This document shows, piece by piece, positions 52,495 through 62,164 of a DNA stretch of 64,000 bases. The stretch lies in NCBI GenBank assembly GCA_041655765.1, contig JBBAEU010000004.1, positions 62,001 through 126,000 of the forward strand. Reading direction: 5' to 3'. The stretch comes from Brumimicrobium sp041655765 (GTDB lineage Bacteria; Bacteroidota; Bacteroidia; Flavobacteriales_D; Crocinitomicaceae). How positions within the stretch are numbered: position 1 is the stretch's first letter; the number at the start of each line of letters is the position of its first letter. Below the pieces are notes generated by a model. That model was not told the origin of the DNA, did not search any database, and worked only from the letters and a program-made list of their open reading frames with translations. The position numbers were made by a program, and so were the translations under genes.

Positions 52495-54999
52495 TTATCT
52501 TAATAAATTAACGTGTCCTTCGAGTGTTCTAATCTCGTCTGTATCGATTACCCCGACAGTAATTTTCCAAATATATACTCCTTCACTAAGGTATCCACCT
52601 CCTTTTAGTCCATAAGTTCCGTCCCAACCAATTTCTGTATCGTGCGACTCAAAAATGAGTTCTCCCCATCGGTTAAAGATTTGAAATGTATATTGACTCT
52701 TATCAAAACCAGAGAAGAATATTGGTTTAAATTTTTCATTGAAGTAGTTTTGGTCAGGAGTGAATGAATTTGGGATATAATAAATTAAATCTTCTGATAC
52801 TGTTACAATAACAACTGCGGTATCTGAGCATCCTTCATCTGTAAAAGCACTTAGTTTTACATTGTAGGTGCCTGGCATATCACTAGGAAATTCATGTAAA
52901 ACTTCAAATTCGGTGCTAGAAGTTCCATCGCCAAAATCCCATAAATATGAGTCGGCATTTTCTGATAAATTTTTCATTTGCGAAAACCAATCGGCTGTGG
53001 TAACATTTTTGGGATTGGCTGTAAAAGCTGCCTTTGGTTTTAATAGTACATTTATTGTATGACTTTCATTTACAAGTTGCGAACATCCTGTAACTGGGTC
53101 TTCTACACTGATAAGTTTGTAGGTGTAGCTACCTTTATTTGTAGTACTCACACCGATCTGAGCAGTTCCGTCAATGGATGATATTGTTTGTTCTGGTTTA
53201 TCATTCAATGAATAGGTAAAGATGTAATTATTTGTTAACCCATCTATTCCCTCAAAAATAATAAATGGTTGTTCTTCTTTTTGACATATTTCATTAATTC
53301 CAGTGATGGTAGCATCTGGTAATGCATGAACAGTAATTACTGCATTCTGTCCTGTTACAGCACTAGAGCATGTTATAGGGCTTGCGTCTTGAACAGAAAT
53401 TAAAGAGATGTCATAAGTTCCTGGAATATCAGTTGGTGTTGTAATAGTTGCAATTCCTTGGGCGTTAGAGCTAACTGTTTGTGTATTACCTAAGTAATCA
53501 ATATATGTAAATGTATAAGGTGATGTTCCACCAGTTCCTGTAAAAGTAATTGAGGGGTCTTCACCAAATTGACAAGCTTCTTTGTTTTCTGAAACCGTTG
53601 CAGACGGCAATGGATTAACAGTTACTGTAGCTGTTCCAAATTGTGCATTAGAACAAGCTGTAGAACTTGCGTCTTGGACAGAAATCAAGTCATAATTATA
53701 TGTCCCTACTGTTGTCGTAGGCGCAGTTATGGTTGCTACATCTCCAGTTGAAGTAACATTTTGCTCAGGACCATTATTAATTGAATATGTAAACGTATAT
53801 GGTGCTGTTCCGTTTGCTCCAGTAAAAGTTATTGTTGGTTCATTTCCATCTTTACAAACTGCTATTGTTCCATCAATCGTCGCTGTTGGTAAAGGATTAA
53901 CTGTAATCGTCATGTCTTGTGTTAAGTTACATTGACCAGAATTTGGGGTAAATGTGTATGTGGTTGTTGTGGTATTATCTAAAGCAGGCGACCATGTTCC
54001 TTGAATACCTTCAAGTGAAGTTGTTGGAAGCGGATAAAGAGGTTCGTATATACAAATATCAGGTACTTGGGTAAAAGTTGGTGCTTGATACACTTCAATT
54101 GTCATCGTGTAGGTGTCAGCGCACTGCGTAGCATTTGGTGTAAATGTATAAGTCGTTGTCGCCATATTGTTTATGGCAGGTGACCAAGTTCCAGAAATTC
54201 CTTCTAAAGACGTTGTAGGAAGCGGAGCTAATGGTTCACCAGCACAAATAGGATCTACCTGCGTAAACGTTGGTATATTTAGAGGATGAACCTCAATGGT
54301 CATTGTCGTTGAAGGCGAACACTGTCCTGGGTTTGGCGTAAATGTATAGGTTGTTGTTGCCATATTATTCAATGCAGGTGACCATGTTCCAGTGATTCCA
54401 TTGATAGACGTTGTAGGAAGAGGCGCGAGCTGTTCACCAGCACAAATTGGGGGAACTTGATTAAAAGTAGGAGAGTTGGATGAATTATTAGAGGACACTA
54501 TAGCCTCCCATCCTGCCTTATTTACAACACTTGTGGCGTAAAACCTAAATGTTAAGCAACCAGAACTGGCACAAAATGCTAATGAGTTTCCATCATAAGT
54601 ACAGTCTGTTCCTACTGTAATATCTGGACTTCCAACTCTATTATCAAAAAGAATTGGACTACTCATGTCTGGTCCGTCATAGATTACCATCCAATCCCAT
54701 CCAGAACCAGTATTATACATGGAAAAAACTGAAAAAGAAACAGATAAAACTTCACCTGGAGCAGAGCAAATAGTCGTTACTGTTTCACAATTTGCATTGG
54801 CGTAATTTCCCGCACCACCGTCAGACGCACAGTTTCCTCCTGGGCCACCATCATCATAAAACATTATACTAGTACCCGGATTTAGTGTGTATGTTGCCGA
54901 GTTGCAGGCTGTCGGAATTATTTGTGAAAATGAATTGTGAGGAAAACTTGTTATACTTCCAATAAAGATCAAAAATATTATTTGAAAATATTTAATCAT
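52495..54999 (-). CDS. Type IX-secreted protein, CUB plus two kinds of repeat modules
   Basis: Secreted protein of 834 residues. Order: signal peptide ending SFSQ, CUB-like domain very similar to that of its downstream paralogue (MVIYDGPDMSSPILFDN), three modules of about 63 residues (PTFNQVPPICAGEQLAPLPT), three modules of about 93 residues beginning ATIDG/ATVSE/ATITG with SVQDA or SVEDP near their ends, a PKD domain (YLWDFGDGTS) and a type B sorting domain (IPNSFTPDQNYFNEKFKP ... VNLLR). The sorting domain differs more from its neighbours than the rest does. Likely surface adhesin or binding protein. Confidence 0.9.
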   Translation of the reverse strand: MIKYFQIIFLIFIGSITSFPHNSFSQIIPTACNSATYTLNPGTSIMFYDDGGPGGNCASDGGAGNYANANCETVTTICSAPGEVLSVSFSVFSMYNTGSGWDWMVIYDGPDMSSPILFDNRVGSPDITVGTDCTYDGNSLAFCASSGCLTFRFYATSVVNKAGWEAIVSSNNSSNSPTFNQVPPICAGEQLAPLPTTSINGITGTWSPALNNMATTTYTFTPNPGQCSPSTTMTIEVHPLNIPTFTQVDPICAGEPLAPLPTTSLEGISGTWSPAINNMATTTYTFTPNATQCADTYTMTIEVYQAPTFTQVPDICIYEPLYPLPTTSLEGIQGTWSPALDNTTTTTYTFTPNSGQCNLTQDMTITVNPLPTATIDGTIAVCKDGNEPTITFTGANGTAPYTFTYSINNGPEQNVTSTGDVATITAPTTTVGTYNYDLISVQDASSTACSNAQFGTATVTVNPLPSATVSENKEACQFGEDPSITFTGTGGTSPYTFTYIDYLGNTQTVSSNAQGIATITTPTDIPGTYDISLISVQDASPITCSSAVTGQNAVITVHALPDATITGINEICQKEEQPFIIFEGIDGLTNNYIFTYSLNDKPEQTISSIDGTAQIGVSTTNKGSYTYKLISVEDPVTGCSQLVNESHTINVLLKPKAAFTANPKNVTTADWFSQMKNLSENADSYLWDFGDGTSSTEFEVLHEFPSDMPGTYNVKLSAFTDEGCSDTAVVIVTVSEDLIYYIPNSFTPDQNYFNEKFKPIFFSGFDKSQYTFQIFNRWGELIFESHDTEIGWDGTYGLKGGGYLSEGVYIWKITVGVIDTDEIRTLEGHVNLLR

Positions 55000-55220
55000 A
55001 TGTTAAAGAATTATTTAATGCCTATATACTATTACCATATACTAAATTTCATTACAACATTTTAATTTCACTTATAGTTTGTTTATAATCTGGTAGAAAT
55101 AATATTTTCTGCCATACACAATATTGACGTTTGTTGTTAGATTAAAGTTGTCTGATACCGAAAAATAAATTGGAATACCCTGTAATTAATTTGATTAGAA
55201 ATATTCCATTGCTAATACCT

Positions 55221-56801
55221 TTATCTTGTCAAATGAATAAAACCAGACTCTTCTTTTGATTCATAAGTATCTGTTAAAGTTGCTTTGTAAAAATATACAC
55301 CTTCTGTACATTCTTCTCCTGTATTCATGATTTTGCCGTTCCAAATAAAGTCGATGTCATTACTTTCAAAGACAACATTTCCCCACCGGTTTAAAATAAT
55401 GATGTTCAATTCAATGATATTTTCAGGATTGATAAGTTTGAAAAATTCATTTTTCCCATCACCATTTGGTGTGAAGATATTAGGAAATAAATAAATCATA
55501 GGTAACACTTCTATTACTTCTTCATCAACCACATCATCATCTATGCTTATTGTTATTTGTGTGGTATCTGAGCAACCGTTATTATTTAATGAAATTAAGG
55601 TCACAATATAATTTCCTGTCACATTATCAGGGAAAGTATGGCTGGGGTTTTCTGTGGATTCGGTTGGAGAACCATCTCCAAAATCCCAAATGTAGGTTGT
55701 AGCCCCTGTGGATTGATTATCAAAGTTTATGGTTGTATTATTCAGATTAGTTTGCATCGGATTTGCAGTAAAACTAGCAATTACGTTTGAGCTTATTACA
55801 ACTGTTACACTTGCTGAACAAACTCCATTGTTATATTCTATGGTAACAGTTCCGTTGTTTAAGGCAGTTACAAGTCCATTTGAATTTATGGACGCAATTG
55901 AAGGGTCGCTTGATGTCCATGTTCCCCCAGAAGGTGTAGCCGTTAATTGAACAGTTTCGCCTATGCATAAGACGTCTAAATTATTAGGCAAAATGCTAGC
56001 AGAAGATAATTGGCAGCCATTATTTAAAGTAGAAATAAACGTTTCGTTAGCAGGGTTGTTGGGTAAACCAGGAGTTTGTGTAATGTTGTTTGCCGTTTTT
56101 TTCGACCAATTATTTACATTATAAATGTTATCGTCAACTAAATTTTCCATAGCATAGACAGTTTGAGAACCTGAACCAGAAAAACCAACTGTTGCGTTAG
56201 AGATATTAATATCACCATAAGCCAAAGAAAAAACAGGAGTTGTAGTGTTGTTTGCTGAATAAATTAAAACTCCATCCCCTCCATTTCGAAGCCCAAGCGG
56301 ACCCCATTGTGTTGGTATTGACCAGCCAGTAGTCGGATAAGATGAGTCATTTATTGTAGGAGATACACTTTGAGATTCTAATAAATTACTATTGTGTGGA
56401 ATGACAATTTTACAATTACCATCAGTGTGAGATAAGTCATCAGTAATCAAAGAAACCTCATAATCGTCTTTATTGTATATCAAAATAATTGTCCCAACAG
56501 GAATACTAGCCCAAAAAGTATCATCTTTAAATCGAAAAGCACCAGTAGCGATTCCATTTCCTGAACCAGAACCTAAAAAGCCATTATTATCATCAATAAT
56601 CCAATTTCGGATGTCTAATGTTTCAGGGTTCTCACAAGGATTTGTAGGCGAACCAATTACCAATAATTCAATATACTCTTTGTTGCCATCTGTACCATTA
56701 GATACTTCATTAATTACTAAAGTAGGGCTTTGTGTGAAAGAATAATTGAATATGAATAAGAATAGGAAAGGAACTACAATAAAAAACGTTTTTTGAACCA
56801 T
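55221..56801 (-). CDS. Type IX-secreted protein with LTD-like, Big2-like and PKD domains
   Basis: Secreted protein of 526 residues. After the signal peptide (ending SFTQ) the N-terminal part resembles a lamin-tail-like domain (LVINEVSNGTDGNKEYIELL, IRNWIIDDNNG). A Big2-like Ig domain follows near residues 280-335 (GGTWTSSDPSIASINSNGLV), then a PKD domain (YIWDFGDGSP) and the type B sorting domain. The last about 85 residues and their DNA are almost the same as in the 50797-52452 gene, unlike the rest. It is probably transcribed alone from the -7 box at 56822. Confidence 0.88.
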   Translation of the reverse strand: MVQKTFFIVVPFLFLFIFNYSFTQSPTLVINEVSNGTDGNKEYIELLVIGSPTNPCENPETLDIRNWIIDDNNGFLGSGSGNGIATGAFRFKDDTFWASIPVGTIILIYNKDDYEVSLITDDLSHTDGNCKIVIPHNSNLLESQSVSPTINDSSYPTTGWSIPTQWGPLGLRNGGDGVLIYSANNTTTPVFSLAYGDINISNATVGFSGSGSQTVYAMENLVDDNIYNVNNWSKKTANNITQTPGLPNNPANETFISTLNNGCQLSSASILPNNLDVLCIGETVQLTATPSGGTWTSSDPSIASINSNGLVTALNNGTVTIEYNNGVCSASVTVVISSNVIASFTANPMQTNLNNTTINFDNQSTGATTYIWDFGDGSPTESTENPSHTFPDNVTGNYIVTLISLNNNGCSDTTQITISIDDDVVDEEVIEVLPMIYLFPNIFTPNGDGKNEFFKLINPENIIELNIIILNRWGNVVFESNDIDFIWNGKIMNTGEECTEGVYFYKATLTDTYESKEESGFIHLTR

Positions 56802-56821
56802 CTCTGCAATTTAATTTGTGG

Positions 56822-56829
56822 CAAATATA
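56822..56829 (-). promoter_or_regulatory. Putative -7 box for the cargo gene at 56801
   Basis: Reads TATATTTG on the minus strand, 20 bases before the ATG. Confidence 0.45.
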
Positions 56830-57156
56830 CTGTAGAATATCCGTTTTTTTAAATTAAGATTATGTTAAGATGATATTCAAAGGCAGTTATTTATACTAAA
56901 AATCATTATCTTTTATCCGAGTAAATCAGCAAGGATTATCGCTTCACCCTGAATAATAGTAATTTAACTTAGGTTAGGTCGCATTAGGGTTGTCAAAATA
57001 AATTTATCTTTAATTAATTTTATCAGATAACTAGTGACAAAAAATAAAATAACCTTCGTAAAAGAGCAAAATGTGTATAAAATGAATAAAAAACCTACAT
57101 TTTACTGTAAAAACAAAAATCTTCTTAAAATTATAGGCTTTTTCCAATAACCACAG

Positions 57157-57164
57157 TATTTTTG
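57157..57164 (+). promoter_or_regulatory. Putative -7 box for the ABC exporter operon
   Basis: TATTTTTG matches TAnnTTTG and ends eight bases before the ATG at 57173, so the transcript would be nearly leaderless. Confidence 0.45.
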
Positions 57165-57172
57165 CAGGTGAT

Positions 57173-58957
57173 ATGGCTGAACAGAAAAAGAAACTGGTTG
57201 ATCTTTATATTCTTAAACGACTATTCGTTTACGTTAAGCCCTATAGAATATATTTATATCTTTCTGCTATATTCACTATTGGATTGGCAATTGTAACACC
57301 ACTTAGACCGAATATCATCGGTAATATGGTCAATGAGTATATTGTAAATAACCAAAATGGAAGGGCGTTACTCAATTGGACACTTATTGTTATTGGACTC
57401 TTGGTGTTAGAAGCTATCTTTCAATTTTTAACTACTCTTTACTCTAATCTTTTAGCTCAAAAAGTTATCAAAGACATACGCATTAAGCTGTACAAGCATA
57501 TCATGTCGTTTAAGATGAAATACTTTGATAAAACTCCTATCGGCTCTGTTGTTACTCGAATTATTTCAGACATGGAAGCCATTTCAGAGATTTTTTCACA
57601 AGGATTAATCAATATGGTGAAAGATATTCTTATCCTTGCTGTTATTGTTGTGTGGATTTTTGTTGAAAGTCCATTGCTTGCAGTATTTGTTTTAATTCCT
57701 ATGCCAATACTTATTATAGCAACCCGGATTTTTGCGCGCGCAATGAAAAAATCTTACCAAAAGGAGAGGCTAGAGGTAAACAATTTGAATACGTTTGTGC
57801 AGGAAAGACTTACAGGAATGTCGATTCTTCAGTTATTTAATCGTGAAAAAATTGAGCAAAAAAAGTTTACTGAAATAAATGCACGACATAGACAAGCGCA
57901 TATCGATGCAATTTGGGCTTATTCAATTTTCTTCCCAGTTGTAGAGTTTTTGAGTTCTTTATCCATTGCTTTTTTAATTGTTTTTAGTGGTTGGGCTCTG
58001 TCTAGTGGATTTAGTTTTGAGGGAGAAACAACGGGAACAATAGTTAAATTTACACTTTGGGTGCAAATGTTGTATCGACCTATCCGACAGTTGGCTGATA
58101 AATTTAATGTCTTACAAAGAGGAATTGTAAGGGCTGAAAGGGTATTTAAAACTTTGGATAGAGAAGAAAGTGTTCAAAAGAATACTGGAACAATAAAGAA
58201 TGTTGATTTTCAACAAAATATCAACTTTAAAAATGTTTGGTTTGCTTATCAAGATGAAGATTGGGTATTAAAAGATATTAATTTAAAGATTGAGCCTAAT
58301 CAAACTGTCGCATTTGTCGGTGCAACAGGAGCAGGAAAAACCTCCATCGTAAACTTACTCTCTCGCTTCTATGAATACCAAAAAGGAGTCATTGCAATTG
58401 GACAAACGAATATAAAAGACTTTGATTTAGATTACTTAAGAGAAAATATTTCCGTAGTTCTTCAGGATGTTTTCTTGTTTTCTGATACAATTTTTAATAA
58501 TATTACACTTGGTGATGAAAGTATAACAAGAGAACAAGTTGTTGAAGCTGCTAAAATTGTTGGAGCGCATGATTTTATAATGAAGTTGCCAGATAATTAT
58601 GATTATAACATTGGGGAAAGGGGTGGAGTATTGTCTATTGGACAGCGACAATTATTAGCATTTATTCGTGCTTATGTTTACAATCCATATATTTTGATTT
58701 TGGATGAAGCAACATCAAGTGTCGATAATGAAAGTGAAGAATTGATACAGAAAGCGACCGAGAAATTAACTGTTGGAAGAACTTCCATTGTAATTGCACA
58801 TAGACTCTCAACCATTCAACGAGCAGATAAAATCATTGTAATGAGTCAAGGAAAAGTAGTTGAAGAAGGAAATCATCAAGAATTACTGTCAAAAGGTGGA
58901 TTTTATAAGAATTTATATGAAAAACAATTTTTAGAGAAAGAAAAACAATCAAGATGA
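57173..58957 (+). CDS. ABC exporter (fused permease and ATPase, MsbA-like)
   Basis: Type IV ABC exporter half-transporter of 594 residues. Six membrane helices fill residues 20-310 and the ATPase domain follows: Walker A GATGAGKTS near 382, signature LSIGQRQ (a Gly-to-Ile variant of LSGGQ), Walker B ILILDEATSSVD near 505 and the switch His in IAHRLST. It would work as a homodimer, exporting a lipid or other hydrophobic compound. Its stop overlaps the next ATG by four bases, so it is translationally coupled to the binding-protein-like gene. Confidence 0.92.
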   Translation: MAEQKKKLVDLYILKRLFVYVKPYRIYLYLSAIFTIGLAIVTPLRPNIIGNMVNEYIVNNQNGRALLNWTLIVIGLLVLEAIFQFLTTLYSNLLAQKVIKDIRIKLYKHIMSFKMKYFDKTPIGSVVTRIISDMEAISEIFSQGLINMVKDILILAVIVVWIFVESPLLAVFVLIPMPILIIATRIFARAMKKSYQKERLEVNNLNTFVQERLTGMSILQLFNREKIEQKKFTEINARHRQAHIDAIWAYSIFFPVVEFLSSLSIAFLIVFSGWALSSGFSFEGETTGTIVKFTLWVQMLYRPIRQLADKFNVLQRGIVRAERVFKTLDREESVQKNTGTIKNVDFQQNINFKNVWFAYQDEDWVLKDINLKIEPNQTVAFVGATGAGKTSIVNLLSRFYEYQKGVIAIGQTNIKDFDLDYLRENISVVLQDVFLFSDTIFNNITLGDESITREQVVEAAKIVGAHDFIMKLPDNYDYNIGERGGVLSIGQRQLLAFIRAYVYNPYILILDEATSSVDNESEELIQKATEKLTVGRTSIVIAHRLSTIQRADKIIVMSQGKVVEEGNHQELLSKGGFYKNLYEKQFLEKEKQSR

Positions 58958-59808
58958 GATTAAAAATTGGAGGAGTACCAGAACATTTCAATTTACCATG
59001 GAGATTAGCCATGGAAGAAGGAGACTTGCAAAAAGAAAACATCATTCTCCACTGGGAAGATATGACTGGAGGAACAGGACAGATGGTTCGAGGATTACAT
59101 AACAATACACTTGATATTGCGGTATTGCTAACTGAGGGAATTACAAAAGCGATTCTTCAAGGCTTAGACGCGAAAATTATACAAGTCTATGTTACAACGC
59201 CTTTGCACTGGGGAATTCATGTTGCACAACACGATAAGTCTATTCAAAATGTAGATGAATTGGAAGGTAAAACATTCGCTATCTCGCGAGAAGGCTCTGG
59301 CTCTGAATTGATGGCTTATGTATTGGCAGACAACCAAGGCTGGAATACTTCTAAATTGAGGTTTAACAGTGTGGGAGATATTTATGGACTTCTGTGGGCA
59401 TTACAAAACAATGAAGCATCTGTTTTCTTATGGGAGAGATTTACAACAAAACCGTATGTTGATGCTGGTAAGTGTCGTTATATCGAAGATGTTATAACCC
59501 CTTGGCCAAGTTTTGTCGTTGCCGTAAGGACTGAAGTTTGGGAAAAACATAAAGACAATTTACAAACGATGTTGAATATTGTAAATAATAAAGCAAAAAC
59601 AATAAAAGAACACGAAGGAACTCCAGGAATGCTGGCATGGCGTTATGGTCTGAAATTAGAAGATGTTAAAAAGTGGCTTGCCCAAACTGAGTGGAATTAC
59701 GAGGGTAAAAGTTATAAAGAAACCTATGGAACTGTAGTTTCATATCTTCTCAAACTTAACTTAATCTCCGAAAAAGAGGCAGAAAACTATCAAGACAAAT
59801 TATTTTAG
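58954..59808 (+). CDS. Signal-less periplasmic-binding-protein-like protein
   Basis: Protein of 284 residues with the SsuA/NMT1-like binding-protein fold: MRLKIGGVPEHFNLPWRLAM at the start, GGTGQMVRGLHNNTLDIAVLLTEG (in part) near residue 35, and the hinge segment ELEGKTFAISREGSGSELMA near residue 100. Unlike transport binding proteins it has no signal peptide or lipobox, so it should stay in the cytosol. It is coupled to an exporter-type ABC gene and lies 30 bases before menD. Enzymes MqnA and MqnD of the other menaquinone route share this fold, but their motifs are not evident. It may be an enzyme or a ligand sensor; function unknown. Confidence 0.75.
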   Translation: MRLKIGGVPEHFNLPWRLAMEEGDLQKENIILHWEDMTGGTGQMVRGLHNNTLDIAVLLTEGITKAILQGLDAKIIQVYVTTPLHWGIHVAQHDKSIQNVDELEGKTFAISREGSGSELMAYVLADNQGWNTSKLRFNSVGDIYGLLWALQNNEASVFLWERFTTKPYVDAGKCRYIEDVITPWPSFVVAVRTEVWEKHKDNLQTMLNIVNNKAKTIKEHEGTPGMLAWRYGLKLEDVKKWLAQTEWNYEGKSYKETYGTVVSYLLKLNLISEKEAENYQDKLF

Positions 59809-59838
59809 TAAAACTTCAGATTTTTTAATTTAAACAAA

Positions 59839-61563
59839 ATGTCAATAAGCGATAAAAAAGGTGTTCAACAATTAGTAGAAGCATTTCATCACCATGGGGT
59901 AAAAAATATTATCTTTTCACCAGGTTCGAGAAATGCTCCGTTGGTAATTTCCTTTTCCGATGATGCACGTTTTGAGTGCTTTGTAATTCCCGATGAAAGA
60001 AGTGCTGCTTTTTTTGCATTGGGAATGGCTGAACAAATGAGGCAACCTACTGCTGTGATTTGTACTTCGGGGTCTGCTTTACTAAACCATTATCCTGCTG
60101 TAAGCGAGGCTTTTTATCGTAATATTCCGTTAATTGTGCTTTCTGCAGATCGGCCGAAGGAATGGATTGACCAAGGAGACGGACAAACGATTCGTCAAGA
60201 GGATGTCTTAAAAAATCACGTATTAGCCTATACTGAATTATTCGAAAACCCGCAAAACAACAGCCAAGAATGGTTCAATCGTCGTACGCTAGATGAGGTT
60301 TTAATTAAAGCAAAACAAAAATCAGGTGGTCCTGTTCATATCAATTTTCCTTTTACAGAACCCTTATATAAATTAACAGAATCAAGCGTAAAAAATGAAC
60401 GAAATATAGAATTATTAGAGTTGGAGAAACAACTTTCAGTGAAGCAAAAGGAAAAGTTAAAAAAGACTTGGAACGAATCAAAGAAAATTCTTGTTTTGTG
60501 TGGACAAATGCCAGAAAATAGTTATTTAAACGAGCAATTAAAGAATTTAGCTACCAATAAATCTGTGGCGGTTGTAGTCGAAAACACAAGTAACCTGCAA
60601 GATAGAAGTTTTGTGCATTGTATTGACCGTACGATTACAAGTTTTTTGGATAAAAATCCTGAATTGTATCAACCCGATTTGTTGATTACAATTGGTGGTG
60701 CTGTAATTTCTAAAAAAATCAAGTTTTATTTAAGAAAATATCAGCCAAAAAACCATTGGAAAATAGGAGCAGAGTTTTCATTGATGGACACATATCAATC
60801 GTTAACGACATCAATCCCGATGAATGTAAATGCTTTCTTTGATACGATTCTGAATTCAGATTTTGAAAGAGATATGTCGAGATACGGAGAGCAATGGAAA
60901 CAATTAGATTATTTAGCGAAAGGCCAACACGATGATTTTGTTTCAACTTGTCGCTATTCAGATTTATCTGTTTTCAATTTTATTTTAGATGCTGTTCCTG
61001 ATTTTTCGTATTTACATATAGCAAACAGTTCTGTTATCCGATATACACAATTGTTTGATCCAATAAAGTCGATTAAATATTTTTGCAATCGTGGCACAAG
61101 TGGAATTGATGGATCTTTAAGTACAGCATTAGGAATTACAGTTGCAAGTGGTGAAGAGAGAATCAACACAATCATCACAGGAGATATGAGTTTTTTCTAC
61201 GACAGCAATGCTTTTTGGAATCATTACTTACCAACGAATTTGAGAATCTTTTTGATTAATAATGGCGGAGGCGGGATTTTTAACATTATTCCAGGACCAA
61301 AAAGTTCACTAAAAGTAGATGAATTCTTTGTTTCAAAACATAATTTTTCTGCGGAACATATTTGTAAGGCATTTGATGTTAACTATTATAAAGCGACGAA
61401 TATTGAAGAAATAGACCATCAGTTGGATGAGTTTTACGATGTTTTACCCAACGAACGTCCCGCATTGATGGAGATTTTTACCGATAATGAAGACAGCAGT
61501 AAAGTCTTGGAAGAATATTTTTCGGCAATTAAAGTAGGAGAAGTTCCTGTATTAAAGATATAG
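59839..61563 (+). CDS. menD: SEPHCHC synthase (menaquinone synthesis)
   Basis: 2-succinyl-5-enolpyruvyl-6-hydroxy-3-cyclohexene-1-carboxylate synthase, thiamine-dependent, acting on isochorismate and 2-oxoglutarate; 574 residues. Seen are SPGSRNAP at 27-34, the ThDP-activating Glu53 in PDERSAAFFALG, ICTSGSALLNHYPAV, LSADRPKEW, and the C-terminal ThDP/Mg region NRGTSGIDGSLSTALGI with NNGGGGIFN. It shows that the cell uses the classical MenFDHCEB route. The other men genes are not in the window. It is the last gene of the operon. Confidence 0.95.
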   Translation: MSISDKKGVQQLVEAFHHHGVKNIIFSPGSRNAPLVISFSDDARFECFVIPDERSAAFFALGMAEQMRQPTAVICTSGSALLNHYPAVSEAFYRNIPLIVLSADRPKEWIDQGDGQTIRQEDVLKNHVLAYTELFENPQNNSQEWFNRRTLDEVLIKAKQKSGGPVHINFPFTEPLYKLTESSVKNERNIELLELEKQLSVKQKEKLKKTWNESKKILVLCGQMPENSYLNEQLKNLATNKSVAVVVENTSNLQDRSFVHCIDRTITSFLDKNPELYQPDLLITIGGAVISKKIKFYLRKYQPKNHWKIGAEFSLMDTYQSLTTSIPMNVNAFFDTILNSDFERDMSRYGEQWKQLDYLAKGQHDDFVSTCRYSDLSVFNFILDAVPDFSYLHIANSSVIRYTQLFDPIKSIKYFCNRGTSGIDGSLSTALGITVASGEERINTIITGDMSFFYDSNAFWNHYLPTNLRIFLINNGGGGIFNIIPGPKSSLKVDEFFVSKHNFSAEHICKAFDVNYYKATNIEEIDHQLDEFYDVLPNERPALMEIFTDNEDSSKVLEEYFSAIKVGEVPVLKI

Positions 61564-61585
61564 AATGTAGCTTAATTATTTTAAT

Positions 61586-62140
61586 TTACACTTTCAATAT
61601 TTGATGCACCCAATTAGCATAAGCATTTATCACTTTACTAAAAAATGTCTCTGATTTTTCAACTACTTTACCGTCTTCATCAAATAGCTGGTGTGCATTT
61701 CCAATATAGATTTCAGGTTGTTGCATCACGGGCATATTTAAAGAAACCAAGGATTGCCGTAGCGTATGATTGGCTACTGTTCCACCCAAAGAACTTGGGG
61801 AAACACTTGCAACTGCTGTTGGTTTTCCCTTCCAAACATTTTTTGCATAAGGTCTGGAACCAACGTCTATAGCGTTTTTTAATACTGCAGAGATAGAACG
61901 ATTGTATTCTGGCGTAAATAGAAAAACACCGTCATATTCTTTCATTTTATTACGAAAATCTGCCCATTCTTTAGGTGGATTTTCTGTATCTAAATCTTCG
62001 TTGTAAAAAGGCAGATGTCCAATTTCAACAATCTCCATTTCTAGGTTGTCAGGAGCCAATCGAATCATGTTTTTTGCTACTTTTTTATTCAATGATTCTT
62101 TGCGAAGAGAACCTACTAACGCAGCTACTTTGTATTTCAT
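61586..62140 (-). CDS. NADPH-dependent FMN reductase
   Basis: Flavin reductase of 184 residues. The FMN loop VAALVGSLRKESLNKKVA and the signature LFTPEYNRSISAVLKNAID are canonical for the chromate/quinone/azo reductase group. It should transfer electrons from NADPH to quinones or metals. It lies 24 bases downstream of an aldo/keto reductase gene, probably in one transcript, and a chromate-transporter-like gene starts nearby on the other strand. Confidence 0.9.
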   Translation of the reverse strand: MKYKVAALVGSLRKESLNKKVAKNMIRLAPDNLEMEIVEIGHLPFYNEDLDTENPPKEWADFRNKMKEYDGVFLFTPEYNRSISAVLKNAIDVGSRPYAKNVWKGKPTAVASVSPSSLGGTVANHTLRQSLVSLNMPVMQQPEIYIGNAHQLFDEDGKVVEKSETFFSKVINAYANWVHQILKV

Positions 62141-62164
62141 ATTTGTATAAATTTGCTTTATTAT

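Larger units (their letters stand above)
56802..57172. other. Divergent intergenic region
   Basis: No gene is seen in these 371 AT-rich bases between the cargo gene and the ABC exporter. Only the two putative -7 boxes at 56822-56829 (minus) and 57157-57164 (plus) stand out. Confidence 0.5.

Noticed and set aside
50797..54999. Regular spacing that might suggest a CRISPR-like array
   Set aside because: The repeats are coding modules of about 63 and 93 residues with varied DNA, not short direct repeats with spacers.
58954..59808. Assignment as MqnA or MqnD
   Set aside because: Only the fold is shared; the motifs are not evident and menD shows that the classical route is used.
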